A stretch of DNA of 64,000 nt, taken from Mikania micrantha. Lineage: Eukaryota > Streptophyta > Magnoliopsida > Asterales > Asteraceae. The translations under genes and the position numbers were made by a program. Below are positions 33,012 to 45,011 of the stretch, in pieces; positions within the stretch are counted from its first letter, which is position 1, and each line of letters opens with the position of its first letter. The stretch spans positions 61,729,001-61,793,000 of the forward strand of contig CM018688.1 in assembly GCA_009363875.1 (NCBI GenBank). Reading direction: 5' to 3'. Below the pieces are notes generated by a model. The model did not search any database, was not told the DNA's origin, and worked only from the letters and a program-made list of their open reading frames with translations.

Positions 33012-36000
33012 TGTAACATTACTGTACTTTCGGTTGTCCGTACGTCCGTACATCCGTACGAATGTACTGTTACGACCGGAGATTTATGATTATTAATGAT
33101 TATGAAATTATTGATTGATATTATCACTATTGCTGGTATACATGATTATAATTTATTATACGCGTAAATCACGGGAAGTTTAGTTGTAATTCAACTAAAC
33201 AGACCCGTAGTGTTTATCGCGGTTACTTATCCCTGATAATGATGGATTATTGGTCTGAGAATGGATTGAGATGGAATTGGGAGTTTGTTTGAGTCTGGTT
33301 ACTAAACGTAGTCAAGGACCCATGGTCATGGTTTATCGAAATAGCGGTGGGACGGTGGCTAGGGCAGTTGCGACTGACCCTTACATATGCCCTATATATA
33401 TGCATATTTCGGTTTATCATGGATGTGTCAGTGACTAGGGTTTAGTGGGTTTTGGTTTGGGAAAAATGATAATATTAAAGTTAATAAATAATGGGAATTA
33501 ATTACGCGAAGTGAGGTTACGAACGCTATTTAATCGCGAATATTAATTTAGAAATATTAACTTAATGATGTATTCGCGCGGGTGACGATTCACGCGAATA
33601 TAATTATTAGGAATAATATTCTAAAGCGATATTCCATAAATCTTAGATCAAATCGAAATGCGATACGAACATCGGATTCGCAAAGGTGACGATCTTTACG
33701 AATACGTACGCGAGTAACGCGTTTCGACGAGATAAGTAAATAATATTTAACGATATTAAATTAATGATTGTGAACTTAAAACGTTTATTAGGAATCACAA
33801 CCTAAAAGGTTTTCGAATAAATTAATTTATTTAAATAATTATTTAACGAAAACGAAACGGAATTTATTTTACGAAACAATTTCTTTAAGCTTATTTTAAT
33901 TAAACGAAATTAATTTATTTGAAATGATTTAATCATTTAAATATGTTATGAAAGAAAACCGAGTTTCATTATGTTTTATCGCGATAAAAACGGGACCGAG
34001 CACACGGGGAAATAATACGCGTATAAGGAAGGAATTTCCTTCCTTTCTTCCTCATTCACCAACAAGCTTTCTCTCTCTAACTCTCTAATTTCGTCACCTA
34101 CAAGAACCCCATCTTCTCTCTAACTTTCCGAGCTCGTTTCTTGACGAAATCGCGAGATCTCGGAGCCTAGACGATCGGGGAAGCAAGGAGAACAAGAATC
34201 TACAAAGAAATCCAACTTTCACCCACTAAATCGAGGTAAATCTAAGCATTTCTTTTCGGTTTTGTTAGAAACAAGATGAAAACATGATTAACAACTTATA
34301 ATCGAGATTAGGATTATCATAACTTGTAAACGAGTTGGTAGCAACATGTAGGAGCTATGTGTAGTTGTGAAAATGCAGAAAACCCGATGAGGATGCAGGT
34401 GTTGAATTGGTTCGGTCGTGGGTAGAGGGCACAGGTCGACGAACCTGTTACAGCCCCAAGTGCCGAACCCTAACATCGGCGAACCATCTGGATGGGAGCC
34501 GAATCTTTGACTCATCTAGCGAACCCTAGCAGCTACTACACGAACCCTTCATGTGTTGGCCGAACCATCAACCAATCAGCGAACCCTCTTAAGCCGAGCC
34601 TTGCATGGCCGAACCATGCGTGGCGAACCCTAATCCACATGGCAGCCGAACCTTGCTGAACATGATGTAAGCAGCGAACCATGTTAGTTAAATCTGGTCG
34701 AACCCTACTTAGCACTTGGGACAAATTACGGGCAACGAACCTAGGGGCTGGAATGGTCACGAACCTTGCTATTTTCTTATGGCCGAACCCTCTCACTCTC
34801 ACTAAGCCGAACCTTTAGTTTAAACCCCAAGGGTTCGCTGCTCTATTGGGATAAAAAACTTGATTTTGAGTTAATTAAGGGGATTAAGGACAATTAGGGG
34901 ACATGATTACACATATATATATATATATGCATAGGTATAAACACATATAATGAAGTACCCATGCATGCATGAGAAGTTAACCACCACATGTCCATTTTAA
35001 ATTGAGTTTTAAGAGAGTAAATATTTATACGAATATTGGACTTGTGTTATAATTAACTCAAACTTGGATGATTATTGAAACTTTAATTAAATTTTTATTA
35101 ACCTAATCAAGGTGGTCGACATAGTTGAACATGTATGCAAAAGGGATACTTATGATATTACAACAAGTGGATCATGATAACATAGTTAGAAACTAACAAG
35201 ACCGAGCTATAAATTGATGATACACATTAGTAAAAGATCTAGAGGTTATCTTCACTTAGGTTAAGTAAACTAAGTTAAGAAAACATTAAGGATCTAACTA
35301 AATAGAAACAATTGCGAATGATCAATCATGATGAAACAAGTATACTTATGATTACAGACATACATTAAATTACAGATCTTTGAGTTATTTCGAGTTACAT
35401 ACGCGAGTGCGCATAATACGAGAACCCGGATTCTAAGGACTTCAGGTGAGTTCTCATAACCTCCCTTTCTTTAAACTGTTTTAGTTTTAAAACTCGGAGG
35501 TGAAACATGTATACCGGTTTAAATATTATTTTGATAACACAAGGATAATACCTGTTTATCATTATGATACTCATATTATGAATTATCACTGATTGTCATT
35601 ATTATTCATCCGTGTAAATATTGTTATTGATTTCGGTCAATAACAAAGATTACATGTATTGTCACGTGGATGATTTCCACATCCGTGAATCATTGCCTTT
35701 GACTTCGGTTAATTGCTTTGACTTCATGTATTGTCACGTGGATGAGTTCCACATCCGTGAATCATTGCCTTTGACTTCGGTTAATTGCTTTGACTTCATG
35801 TATTGTCACGTGGATGAGTTCCACATCCGTGAATCATTGCCTTTGACTTCGGTTAATTGCTTTGACTTCATGTATTGTCACGTGGATGAGTTCCACATCC
35901 GTGAATCATTGCTTTTGACTTCGGTTATTTGCTTTGACTTCATGTATTGTCACGTGGTTAGCGACCACTCCATGATTCATGTATCTAACTTATGTTAAAT

Positions 36001-36679
36001 ACATAAGGAATCATGTATAGTCACGAACATTGATTGAGAATATGATTGATTGAGTTTGGTTGATTTGTTGTGGATTGATTGCCTATATTTGATTATGATT
36101 ATTTGTGATTGGCTATGATTGATTTGGTTATATGGTTATGTGATTGTGTATGTGTTTGGCTGTTGAATTGATGGATGTGTGTTGGATTATCTCATACAGG
36201 TATTCATATGGATTTTCTCAAGAAGATCATAAGTTTTATACCCGTTTTAAACAAAGCATTTTATAAAACCATTTTAAGCATAAACTTTCAAACGCATTTT
36301 ACTAAAACATTTTTAAATATAAAAACTTATGATTACTCACCAACTACTTTTGTAGTTGACACTTGATTTTCTTACATGTTTCAGGTGATGGAGACAAGTA
36401 GGAATGAAGAGAGGATCTCTTCTATTTTTGGACATCATCATCATATAGGATCTTGGACTTAGTTAATTAACTAAATTTCTGGCGATTAGAGTTTAGTTAG
36501 TTAAACTAAATCTTTTGTGTATTTGATGTAATTGATTCATGATGAACATGATTTTTGTGTAATTATTTTGGTTGATTAAATGATATATGATGATTTGATT
36601 TAGATGCCCACGAGCTTTTGAACAATCTACACATCCCTCGTGGCATCCCGATGATTCCGCCGTCGGTCGGGGTGTTACA
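33012..36679 (+). repeat. Element A 3' LTR
   Basis: Nearly identical to 23277-26949; contains the second copies of the module (33310-33427), TATA box (34022), CGAACC run, cassette and 72-bp array (35656-35955). Confidence 0.95.
33310..33427 (+). other. Structured LTR module, copy A1 in 3' LTR
   Basis: Same sequence as 23586-23702, present because LTRs are duplicated. Confidence 0.7.
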
Positions 36680-37106
36680 CAGTGGCACCTTGAAGATTAA
36701 AAGGTACCACAGATACGAGTGAGGCGAGTTATATGTGCTGGAGCATCCTCATCATCATGGCCATTAAACTGAGAATTGTTAATGGTTGTCATGATGTACG
36801 AGGGAATCTGTCACGAATTTTCATTCCTAATGTTTGGCACAATAATGGGATTGTTAAGTCCCGTGAAACCCTCGGTGGACTGCTGATGAACGGTACGGCG
36901 GTTTGCCATTGGTGGAACAAAAGCCAAACGTGGACTAGAATGAGTAGAAAAATAGAAGAAGAAGATGGTGTGTACTCAGAAAAATCAGCAGAAATGGGAG
37001 TAGAAGCACTTACCTCGCTCGTAGAACCTTCAGAAAAACACCGCGAATCGCTCCTTAAAGGCAATGAAAGCTCAGGTGGCGGTCCGTGTGAGCGTAAGTG
37101 TGGCAT
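36680..37106 (-). pseudogene. Athila gag N-terminal part, right of element A
   Basis: Minus strand, leading into the insertion site: TTINNSQFNG, DDEDAPAHITRLTRICGTF and NLQGATE, the last joining directly to the gag at 23276 once element A and one CAGTG copy are discounted. Upstream a stop or frameshift near 36790 separates it from the 36789-37106 frame, whose sequence I do not recognise. Confidence 0.8.
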
Positions 37107-37239
37107 ACACTACCAAACCTGTAAACAAATAAAAATTAATCAAAAAGAAATAAAACAAAATAAAATAAAATTGAAAACAAAATAGATACAAATATGCACA
37201 GATAAGCACAAGAACTAATAAGCACAATCGACTAAGAAG

Positions 37240-37263
37240 TCCCCTGCAACGGCACCAAAAACA
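37240..37263 (-). other. Athila primer-binding site
   Basis: Minus strand reads TGTTTTTGGTGCCGTTGCAG then GGGA, one substitution type away from the TTTGGCGCCGTTGCCGGGGA site characteristic of Athila-type elements. It abuts the 5' LTR. Confidence 0.85.
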
Positions 37264-38966
37264 TGATGTGTGCAAAGTAGTTTAATTAAAAATAACAAAA
37301 AGTACAACTAACCTAAACACTAAGTTATACTCTAGACTCTCTAAGCTTAACTACTACCAGGCAAGTGAACTTATCAAAAATAGTAAAGAAAAGTAAGTCC
37401 GGATATTGAACCCACAGACTTCTGTAGAAAATGCTAATTACACTCAAAGACTTATCTATACAAATTTACTTGATTAAAAGAATTGTTTTAAAGGGGGGTT
37501 TTACTAATTAATTAAAATAAATTAATTACTTAAAAACAGGATTAAGACTAAATAATAGAAATGAAGCAAGAAGTGACAAATGATGAAATGACTACCTAGG
37601 GTTTACTCTATACATGTTCAATGCTTTTTTAGATTGATTATGGAGCCATTGTGAAACCGGGATCTTGAATTATTAACTAGTAAACAACCTATAGTATCTT
37701 CAACCCTTTTCAAATATATCAACTAAGATGTCTACAAGTTGCTAAATTACCGGTTTAATGAGTTACTTTCACAAGTTACCCAACCCTTAAATGACATAAC
37801 CTAAAGACCATCTACCTCACGGAAATGAGAGTCTCAATGCATGAACACATGCGCGGGATAATTAAGAATCTCAACTTGGACTTAGTAGGCAAGGAAATGT
37901 CCAATTAAACTAGTCTTAGTCTTTTCACAAAGACTTTAACTAGCAACTAAACATCCAAGACAAACTAACAAACTCTCACCTCACGGCTTTGGATTTGGTT
38001 AAACATTTAGATTGTTTATGGCCTAATTAACATTCCTATGAACCACTATGTCTAGTAATTCATTTACAAATCAAAAACACAAAGTAATTGATCTAACATG
38101 CACCTATTATATTAAAGACATTCATCAAAGCACATGAGGAATCGATTAATAAACCCAATAAACAATTCAAACATTCATACGCATCCAAGAATCAAAACCT
38201 AATCATTATGTCATTTCAAAATCACAAATTTGTTCCATAATCAATCGTTTCAAACATTAAACATGCATAATTGTAAAAACCCTAGGGTAGTTCTAATGGT
38301 CTAGCCAATCACCATACTGAACAAACAATGGAAAATAATGTATAAACCAAAACTAAACATCATTCGAATGGAAAAACAATAAAAGAACAAGAACCGATCG
38401 TGTTACACCCTTCGAATCGCAATCCTAGGGCTTCTCCATGATGAATCTTGGCCTTACTTGCTTGTTCCAGCCTCTTGGTCGCCTCCAAAATCGTCTAGAA
38501 ACCGTCAGTAATCCTAATTCTCAATCCCTCTGCCGTTTTAATTGATCAAACACGTTTTCCTGAGTTTTTGAACCTGTCGCGTACCGCGACACCATCCCCC
38601 AAACCCTTCGCGCTACGCTAGGGGTCCAAATGCCGACAAAATAGTCGGGTCAAACCGCAATCATTAAGTGAGGGGCATTATGGTCATTTCCACCTATCGA
38701 GATACGCGACAGTGTTCCAAATGGTTGTCGCGCTACGTGAGGGGTTTCAGAATCCAGTTTTTGCTTTTCTTTGTTTCCGGGTTCGTCCTCGCCCAACCGG
38801 GAGCTCGTTTCTTTGTGGTTTTGTGCCAAAAACTTAAGTTTATGACCTGTAAGCATTAAATTTGAAAATTGTGAAGCACCAGCTAAAATCGATTACAAAA
38901 CTAAACAAAACTGCATAGAAACTGATAAAAACAAATGGATAAACAGATGTGTTTTGCAACAAATCA
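37264..38966 (-). repeat. Athila 5' LTR
   Basis: 1703 bp, partner of 12003-13707, followed by target duplication AAGAA at 38967-38971. Confidence 0.92.
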
Positions 38967-38971
38967 AAGAA

Positions 38972-39690
38972 CCAACCTTAATTGAATAAACCTTATAACT
39001 CAAATCCAGTGGTTCAAAATTTATATATTTAATAAAATTGTGACATGTGTCACTAATTACTTTTAAATACAAAAGGTTATTTTGGTCATTTGACTTAATA
39101 TCAAAAATCATATTTAATAATTGCGTAACAAGTGTCACACTTTTTAAAACCATCCATTTTCCTACTTTTAAAAGAAAGTTTCCCCTCTTGATTTTTATAC
39201 ACTTATAACTTTTTTATATTATGTTATTTTTTTATAAAAATTACACCATTAAACTCGTCATATTTTTCTCATTAATTCCATTATAGTCATGCCAATTTTT
39301 TCTCGTTACATCAGTGTAATTATGAACACTTTGAAAAAAATTCAGCCTTTTACATTAGTGTAATTATGAAAACATTAAAAAAAATTGACAAAATTATACT
39401 TGAATTAAAGATAAAAATGTGACAAATTTAATGGTATAATTTTTTTAAAAAATAATGATGTATATAAAAGTTATGAATGTTTAAAAAATTAGGGAGTAAA
39501 TTTTATTTTTAAAATGAAATTAAGTACACCAAGAAAATCTCCAAAATACCCTTAAATAAATCGCAATCACTCATTTTTTTCCAGATTAATATAGACCATT
39601 CATTTTAAATTTATTATATTAGACAACCAATCAATTTGGGTTATGGAGTTCTCTCAATTAGAGTGGTTATCAATTGATCCATCCCCTACA
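38972..39690. mobile_element. Fold-back MITE, right part (left end carried off beside Athila)
   Basis: Inverted arms: the left half has ACTTATAACTTTTTTATAT and ACACCATTAAACTCGTC; the right half, reversed, has CATTCATAACTTTTATATAC and ACCATTAAATTTGTC. The right end inverted reads TAGGGGATGGATCAATTG. The element's left terminus AGGATTGGGATCATAT lies at 11222 (and 11982), on the other side of the Athila insertion. TA-rich sequence follows the right end. Confidence 0.7.
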
Positions 39691-39729
39691 TATATATATA
39701 ATGATGCATGGTAAAATAAATAGTAACGT

Positions 39730-40119
39730 ATATGTGTCCAATTCATGTAGTGACGTTTTGATAATATAGACTTGAATTATCAGAAGCTCTCTTTACTTGA
39801 AAAGTAGTAAATAGAAAAGAAGTATTAAATTTTAGATATTTACTTAGAAATTTGAATTTTATTAAATTTTAGAGACTTGGTTAGAGAATTTGGTTTTTGT
39901 TTTAATTCAAAAGATTAGTTGTCGGCAAGAAGGTTTTTGAAAGTAACAATTTTCAATTATTTTTGTAACATATTTGTAAGGATTTTGTATAATTTTATAT
40001 TTTTATTAAAATTTTTTATAGAGTTCGTGATAAAATATTTGATTCTACTATGTAACTTATGCTTCTGCAAGTGATATATATAATACCCATTCTCGAGAGT
40101 CAACTGTGATAAACCTAGT
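39730..40119. repeat. Dispersed AT-rich repeat, copy 1
   Basis: Shares ATGTAGTGACGTTTTGA, TATGTAACTTATGCTT, GCAAGTGATAT/GCAAATGATAT, TAATACCC and AAACCTAGTT with 41300-41640, over about 350 bp with many substitutions. Ends in CCTAGT. Confidence 0.7.
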
Positions 40120-40204
40120 TTATATAACAAAGTAGTATATATGACAATTTCCATATAATTTTTTGAAAAAACAAAAATTCATTTGTATCTATTTATCATA
40201 AAAT

Positions 40205-40425
40205 AGGGCTTGTAGTCTAATGGTTAGCCCTTTCTCTTCTCTATGAGAGATCATAGGTTCGAATTCAGACCGGGACATATTTGCAGAGCCAAGGTCATGG
40301 GTTTATCCAGTTGTGGGAATCATCCTGTATTGGGCTTGGGCGTATGCTCCAGAGTGTCAAATCTAAAGGGACACTTGAAATCCTGTCTTTAGGGTCGCTG
40401 TACCAAGCGATTAAAAAAATCTTTC
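40205..40425 (+). mobile_element. tRNA-derived SINE
   Basis: Pol III A box TAGTCTAATGGT (40212-40223) and B box GGTTCGAATTC (40256-40266) at tRNA-like spacing. A non-tRNA body follows, ending near ATTAAAAAAAT. The acceptor stem does not close, so it is not a functional tRNA gene. A target duplication was not clear. Confidence 0.75.
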
Positions 40426-41299
40426 ATTTATAAGAAAACAACGATTAGGCGTAAGAAAATGGTGTTTGTCATCTTGCAATATTTTAATATGGGTACACCT
40501 GGTCATTTAATTTTTTTCTGAAAGATTCATCATAATCGGAAAAAGGATTTAAACTTTTTGGAAATATAATATAACAATTAAAACTGTCAAAACTCAAACT
40601 TGCACAACATTACATCAAAAAACATCAATTTAGACATTTTTACAAACACTTGGTGTGTGGCAAGATTGTAATTACCAAAACAGAAAATCAATCAACAATT
40701 ATACCAAAAAAATATAAAAAATAATTATTCAATTTATATCATCACCATTTAATAATTATTTGTAATAGTTCTGTTGGGTTAATTGGTTAGTTCAATGGGT
40801 CATGGTCTAGGGGGCATTATGGGTCGATACTTAATATTTGAGTCTGTTAATTCAATGGTTGAATAAAGGTTAACTTGAAATCTTGCACGTTGTAATTGAT
40901 CTGTTGTGTTATGAAGGGATATCATTGATTTGGTAAACAAGTGGAGACGGTATAACTTAGACCAATTATAGTATATAATTGAAAACAAAGCAAAAGGAAT
41001 AGTAATATTAATATTTTCATTTTTTTAATTTCACCATTAAATTCTTATTTTACCCACCGTACTTATCAAGATATTTTTATTTTAATTTTTGTTATTAGAT
41101 GCTATATATATAGTGAAAAAACATGGTTCTTTCTAAGGTTTCAGTGGTGTTTGTAGAAGGAGCGGTGATTTATTTGTTCTCATAGAAAATCAATGTTTGC
41201 TAACATATATATTAAAATGCATGTGAATGAATAGTATATATATATAAATATTATACTGAATACTAATGTTAATACACAAACATATATATTGAATACTAA
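40426..41299. other. AT-rich stretch, no gene seen
   Basis: No coding similarity or recognisable repeat end; short TA runs near 41105 and 41235. Confidence 0.45.
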
Positions 41300-41640
41300 A
41301 TAGTGTATAGGTGTTTTATCCATGTAGTGACGTTTTGAAAATTTAGACTTAGACCAACAAATTTTTTTAACTTTGAAAAGCAGTAAACAAATATGAGGAT
41401 AATAAATTTGAGATATTTGCTTAGAGATTTGAGTTTTTATTAAAATTGAGAGATTTGCTTAAATATTTGGGTTTTTATTAAATTGGAGAGATTTGGTTTT
41501 GCTGGTTTAGGATTTAAGGTTTAGTTTGCGATGAGAAAATTGATTTTGCTATGTAACTTATGCTTATGCAAATGATATAATACCCGTTCTTGAAGGTGTA
41601 TAGTGATATCCAGCGCAACACGCGAGGAAATAAACCTAGT
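41300..41640 (+). mobile_element. Dispersed AT-rich repeat, copy 2, with Helitron-like 3' end
   Basis: Second copy of the repeat at 39730-40119. Its end reads CAGCGCAACACGCGAGG, about 10 bases of spacer, then CCTAGT before a T, resembling a Helitron terminus (short GC-rich hairpin followed by CTRR). A 5' TC end was not identified, so the class is tentative. Confidence 0.4.
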
Positions 41641-42352
41641 TAAAATGGAAGTGTAGTTGAATGTACACGGTAAAATACTGGGGACCAACCAACAAGGTCA
41701 TCATCATCACACCAAAACGAGATGAGCATCGACTCCTCCCTATTAATCGATTCCTTTGATTATAAACATTAATATATACGAAAACATGTGATAGGAATGT
41801 AGATTAGATGGTAATTGTGAATCCAATGAATGTGTTGTTAATTCCTGACATGTTTCTTTAGTGTAGATATGATAGGGTTCCTGTTTATGATGTACGATTA
41901 GGATGGATTAGTTGAGAGGCTCGGTTGAGGTTCATGAATTCTCTATTGGTAAGAAGAAAAACGTGAACAATGATGTTGTGTGTAACCTTAATTATGAACC
42001 TTAGTCTCATATTTTATATACACCCAAGAAGAAAACCCTAATTAGGATAAATAAGGATAATAGTGTCCATCAAATAATTATCTATCTGCTAGGGGTATTT
42101 AGGTAATTGATATATTTATTTAAATAATCATGAGGGTCGTATATTATTTATTTATTTCTAACATTCTCTCACTTGTCCAAGTGATTATTTATTATGAGCA
42201 TTAAGTATGTCTGCAGATTGATAATACTCATTTTTATTCTAAATTGTAATCATAGAAGAGAAATACAGTCATTGAATCAGTTATTCAATTCAAGACCCCC
42301 AATAATCATACTACAATAAAAAATTAAAACTTAAGTTAGGATCAATTAACAA
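41641..42352 (-). mobile_element. Copia 3' LTR (part) and 3' untranslated region
   Basis: On the minus strand: the region downstream of RNase H continues from 51570 across the element B insertion to 42352, then AAGTGAGAGAA (polypurine tract, about 42164-42175) and an LTR beginning TGTTAGAAAT at 42163. A TATA-like TATATAAAATATGAG lies inside at about 42010-42025. The far LTR end was not located; 41641 is only a limit. Confidence 0.6.
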
Positions 42353-42882
42353 TGTAACACCTCGACCGATGGCGGAAACGTCGGGATGCCACGAGGGATG
42401 TGTAGATTGTTCATAAGCTCGTGGGCATCTAATTTAAATCATCACATATCATTTAATCAACCAAATTAATTACACAAAAATCGTGTTCATCATGAATTAG
42501 TTACATCAAATACAAAAGAGATTTAGCTATCTAACTAAATTACAATTGCCAGAATTTCAGTTATTTAACTAAGTCCAAGATCCTACATGATGATGTCCCA
42601 AAAGAGTGTAGAGTTATCCTGGTCTACACTCTTTTGGGACATCATCATGTAGGATCTTGGACTTAGTTAAATAACTGAAATTCTGGCGATTAGAATTTAG
42701 TTAGATAGCTAAATCTCTTTTGTATTTGATGTAACTAATTCATGATGAACATGATTTTTGTGTAATTAATTTGGTTGATTAAATGATATGTGATGATTTA
42801 AATTAGATGCCCACAAGCTTATGAACAATCTACACATCCCTCGTGGCATCCCGAAGTTTCCGCCATCGGTCGGGGTGTTACA
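42353..42882. repeat. Palindrome of element B LTR ends
   Basis: Two head-to-head copies of the last ~260 bp of the LTR meeting at about 42612-42623 (GAGTTATCCTGGTC). The outer left edge is TGTAACACC, the inverse of the LTR end; the right edge is GGGTGTTACA. The arms differ by only a few bases. Confidence 0.92.
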
Positions 42883-42919
42883 GACAAGTAAGCCCTTTAA
42901 CGAATGATTTGCGTTATTA
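42883..42919 (+). repeat. Copy of the right target flank inside element B
   Basis: ACAAGTAAGCCCTTTAACGA and the next 16 bases to GTTATTA equal 51443-51478, the copia sequence right of element B. It then switches to gypsy leader (GCGAACCTAATTG) at ATTA microhomology. Confidence 0.92.
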
Positions 42920-43387
42920 AGCGAACCTAATTGTCCAAGGGAACTAGAGACCACTTCACTCAAAATTATCCTACCTAGGATAAGGTTTGTGAAGTGAGAT
43001 AATGATAAGAGACATGATACACCCTAAATTCAAACAAGGGCATAATCGTGGTGCAATGCAACGGTGGTGGGACGGTGTCGGGGAGGTTGCGATCTACCCC
43101 TGCATATGCCCTATATATAAGCTTGTTGCATTGCATCGGGAGGTTGTCAATGTCAGTATAGGGTGGGGAATGTTTAGTACTTAGGAATAATTAGATAGTA
43201 TTAGATATGACCAACTAGGATGCGCTAGTATAATATTAGGGAATTAATACTTTGATATGAGTTTGATGACAGATAGGAGAAAAATATAGTTCCTATATGT
43301 AATCCTAACTGTTGAAATGAACTCATTTGACCTTTGTTTGTATGACTTACGTTGTAAACGGTAGTAACATGTTTTTAATCTCTTCAG
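42920..43387 (+). other. Element B leader fragment
   Basis: Matches the last part of element A's leader (28008-28472), including module B1 and the CTCTTCAG acceptor-like site before gag. Confidence 0.8.
43035..43152 (+). other. Structured leader module, copy B1
   Basis: Outer stem TGCAATGCAAC (43052-43062) with GTTGCATTGCA (43125-43135), 11 perfect pairs. Central hairpin 43080-43100: GGGG-AGGT-TGCG-ATCT-A-CCCC with one G-U pair. Confidence 0.78.
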
Positions 43388-43391
43388 AAAC

Positions 43392-45011
43392 ATGCCGCCA
43401 CGCCGTCACAACGGGGATGATACGAACTCTGAAGATGCTAACGGGAAAGCCAACTCCGGCATACAAGAGTTAGCAAACCTCATCTCTGGATTGGTGAATC
43501 AATTAACTCAAGCCAATCAATCTCTCACTCAGAACATAGTTAGTGCAAACCCACCAACTTGCACATTCAAGCACTTCAATTCCTGTAATCCACTAAAGTT
43601 TACGGGTTCTGAAACAGCCACTGGTCTGCTGCAGTGGTTTGAGAGCATGGAAAACACCTTTATTAACAGTGATTGCCCCGATAATCTAAAGGTGTGCTAT
43701 GCCACCAGTGTTTTCCAAAAGAGAGCACTGACTTGGTGGAATGGCGAAAAGCGAACTAGGGGAGTGGATGCTGCCCTAGCACTGACATGGACAGAGGTCA
43801 AGAATCTGATGACCACTTAATTCTGTCCCCGTAGCGAGATGAGGAAGTTGGAAACTGAGTTCTGGGAACTCAAGCAAGACAGTGGAGAGAACGTGATCTA
43901 CAATACTCGTTTCCGTGAGTATAGTCTGCTGGTGCCTCATCTGGTGACACCATTGGAGAGAGCCATTGAGAAGTACATCGGCAGTCTGCCTATGCAGATC
44001 CAAGACACTGTCTATGGAAGCAACCCCAAAACACTGGAGGCTGCAATCCGTCTATCTGCAACTCTAACTGATAATCATGTGAAAGCTGGAACACTCACGA
44101 GGAAAGGAACCAAGAATACTGAGGGGAAGGCTGCTGCAAAGGAAATGAAAACAGAAGTCAAGACTGAGGCTGATAGTTCTTCAAAAAGCAGCAACAAAAA
44201 GAGGAAGACCAGAAACTTCGTGCTCACTGCTCCTGCTGCTAAGTCTGCACAGCAATCATCCAACAATACTACTGCTAGAAATTATATTGGGAATACTCCC
44301 CAATGTAATACTTGCAGATATCATCACATGCCCAACTTGCCTTGTCACATCTGCAACAACTGTGGCAAGTATGGCCATTTTGCTAATGTTTGCCGAAGTG
44401 CACCGCAAGCACAAAGGATGCAACCTGCTCCGCTTGCATTGCCCGCTCCGCAAGTTCAACCGATACAAGATGCACCTGTTTGCCAGGTACCTCCTGCACA
44501 GGCAAGAGCCTGTTATGAGTGTGGTGAAGTGGGTCACTTCAGAAATCAATGCCCAAGACTGACAGGAAACAACCAACGAGTGGCAAGGGGCAGAGCGTTC
44601 CAACTGAATGCTCCAGCTGCTCAAGCCAACCAGGATGTGGTTAATGGTACATTTCTGATCAACAACTCTTATGCATCTGTCTTATTTGATTCTGGTGCCG
44701 ATAGGAGTTTCGTTTCATATGATTTTGAATGCATGCTTGGTAAAACACGTACATATTTAGACAAACCGTTTAACGTGGAGGTGACTGACGGAAACACTAT
44801 CGATATTGACACTGTTATTATTGGGTGTACTGTGAACTTAAGTGATCATGTTTTCCCAATTGATCTCATACCTATGCAACTTGGTAGCTTTGATGTTATC
44901 ATAGGCATGGATTGGTTAGACACCCACAAAGCGGAAATCATTTGTCATGAAAAATACATTCATATTCCCTTGCCTTCGGGTGAAACTTTAAGAGTTTTTG
45001 GGGACTTCTAG
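43392..45011 (+). pseudogene. Element B gag and protease, broken
   Basis: ATG at 43392 (MPPRRHNGDD). Frame 43392-43820 ends in TAA where element A has GAA; reading resumes in the same frame to 45011. Zinc knuckles CNNCGKYGHFANVC and CYECGEVGHFRNQC and the protease LFDSGAD are present. A frameshift near 45000 ends the protease part. Confidence 0.93.

Larger units (their letters stand above)
23277..36679 (+). mobile_element. Gypsy element A, chromovirus (Tekay/Del-like), 13.4 kb
   Basis: LTRs at 23277-26949 (3673 bp) and 33012-36679 (3668 bp), target duplication CAGTG at 23272-23276 and 36680-36684, inside the gag of Athila. The two LTRs are almost identical: I noted one substitution and two length changes in simple repeats (a 9-bp unit near 23380 and two extra AT units near 34920), so insertion was recent or the LTRs were homogenised. 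PBS is of the initiator Met type. One in-frame TGA splits pol, and the end of pol with the polypurine tract has been replaced by a copy of the left target flank. Lineage is inferred from long LTRs, the PBS, domain order and the C-terminal chromodomain-like tail. Confidence 0.95.
12003..38966 (-). mobile_element. Athila-type Ty3/gypsy retrotransposon (whole, nested)
   Basis: A minus-strand element with LTRs at 37264-38966 (5') and 12003-13707 (3'). The target duplication AAGAA lies at 11998-12002 (also at 11237-11241 before the duplicated LTR piece) and 38967-38971. Removing the nested Cassandra and gypsy A leaves about 12.8 kb, within the Athila range. Order on the minus strand: LTR, primer site, gag, protease, RT, RNase H, integrase, spacer, env-position ORF, spacer, LTR. 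All coding parts carry stops or frameshifts, so it is non-functional. Confidence 0.92.

Noticed and set aside
36733..37185. Plus-strand 150-codon open frame
   Set aside because: Opposite strand of the Athila gag N-terminal region and leader; no domain recognised.
40205..40275. Functional tRNA gene
   Set aside because: A and B boxes are present but acceptor and anticodon arms do not close and a non-tRNA body follows; a SINE explains it.
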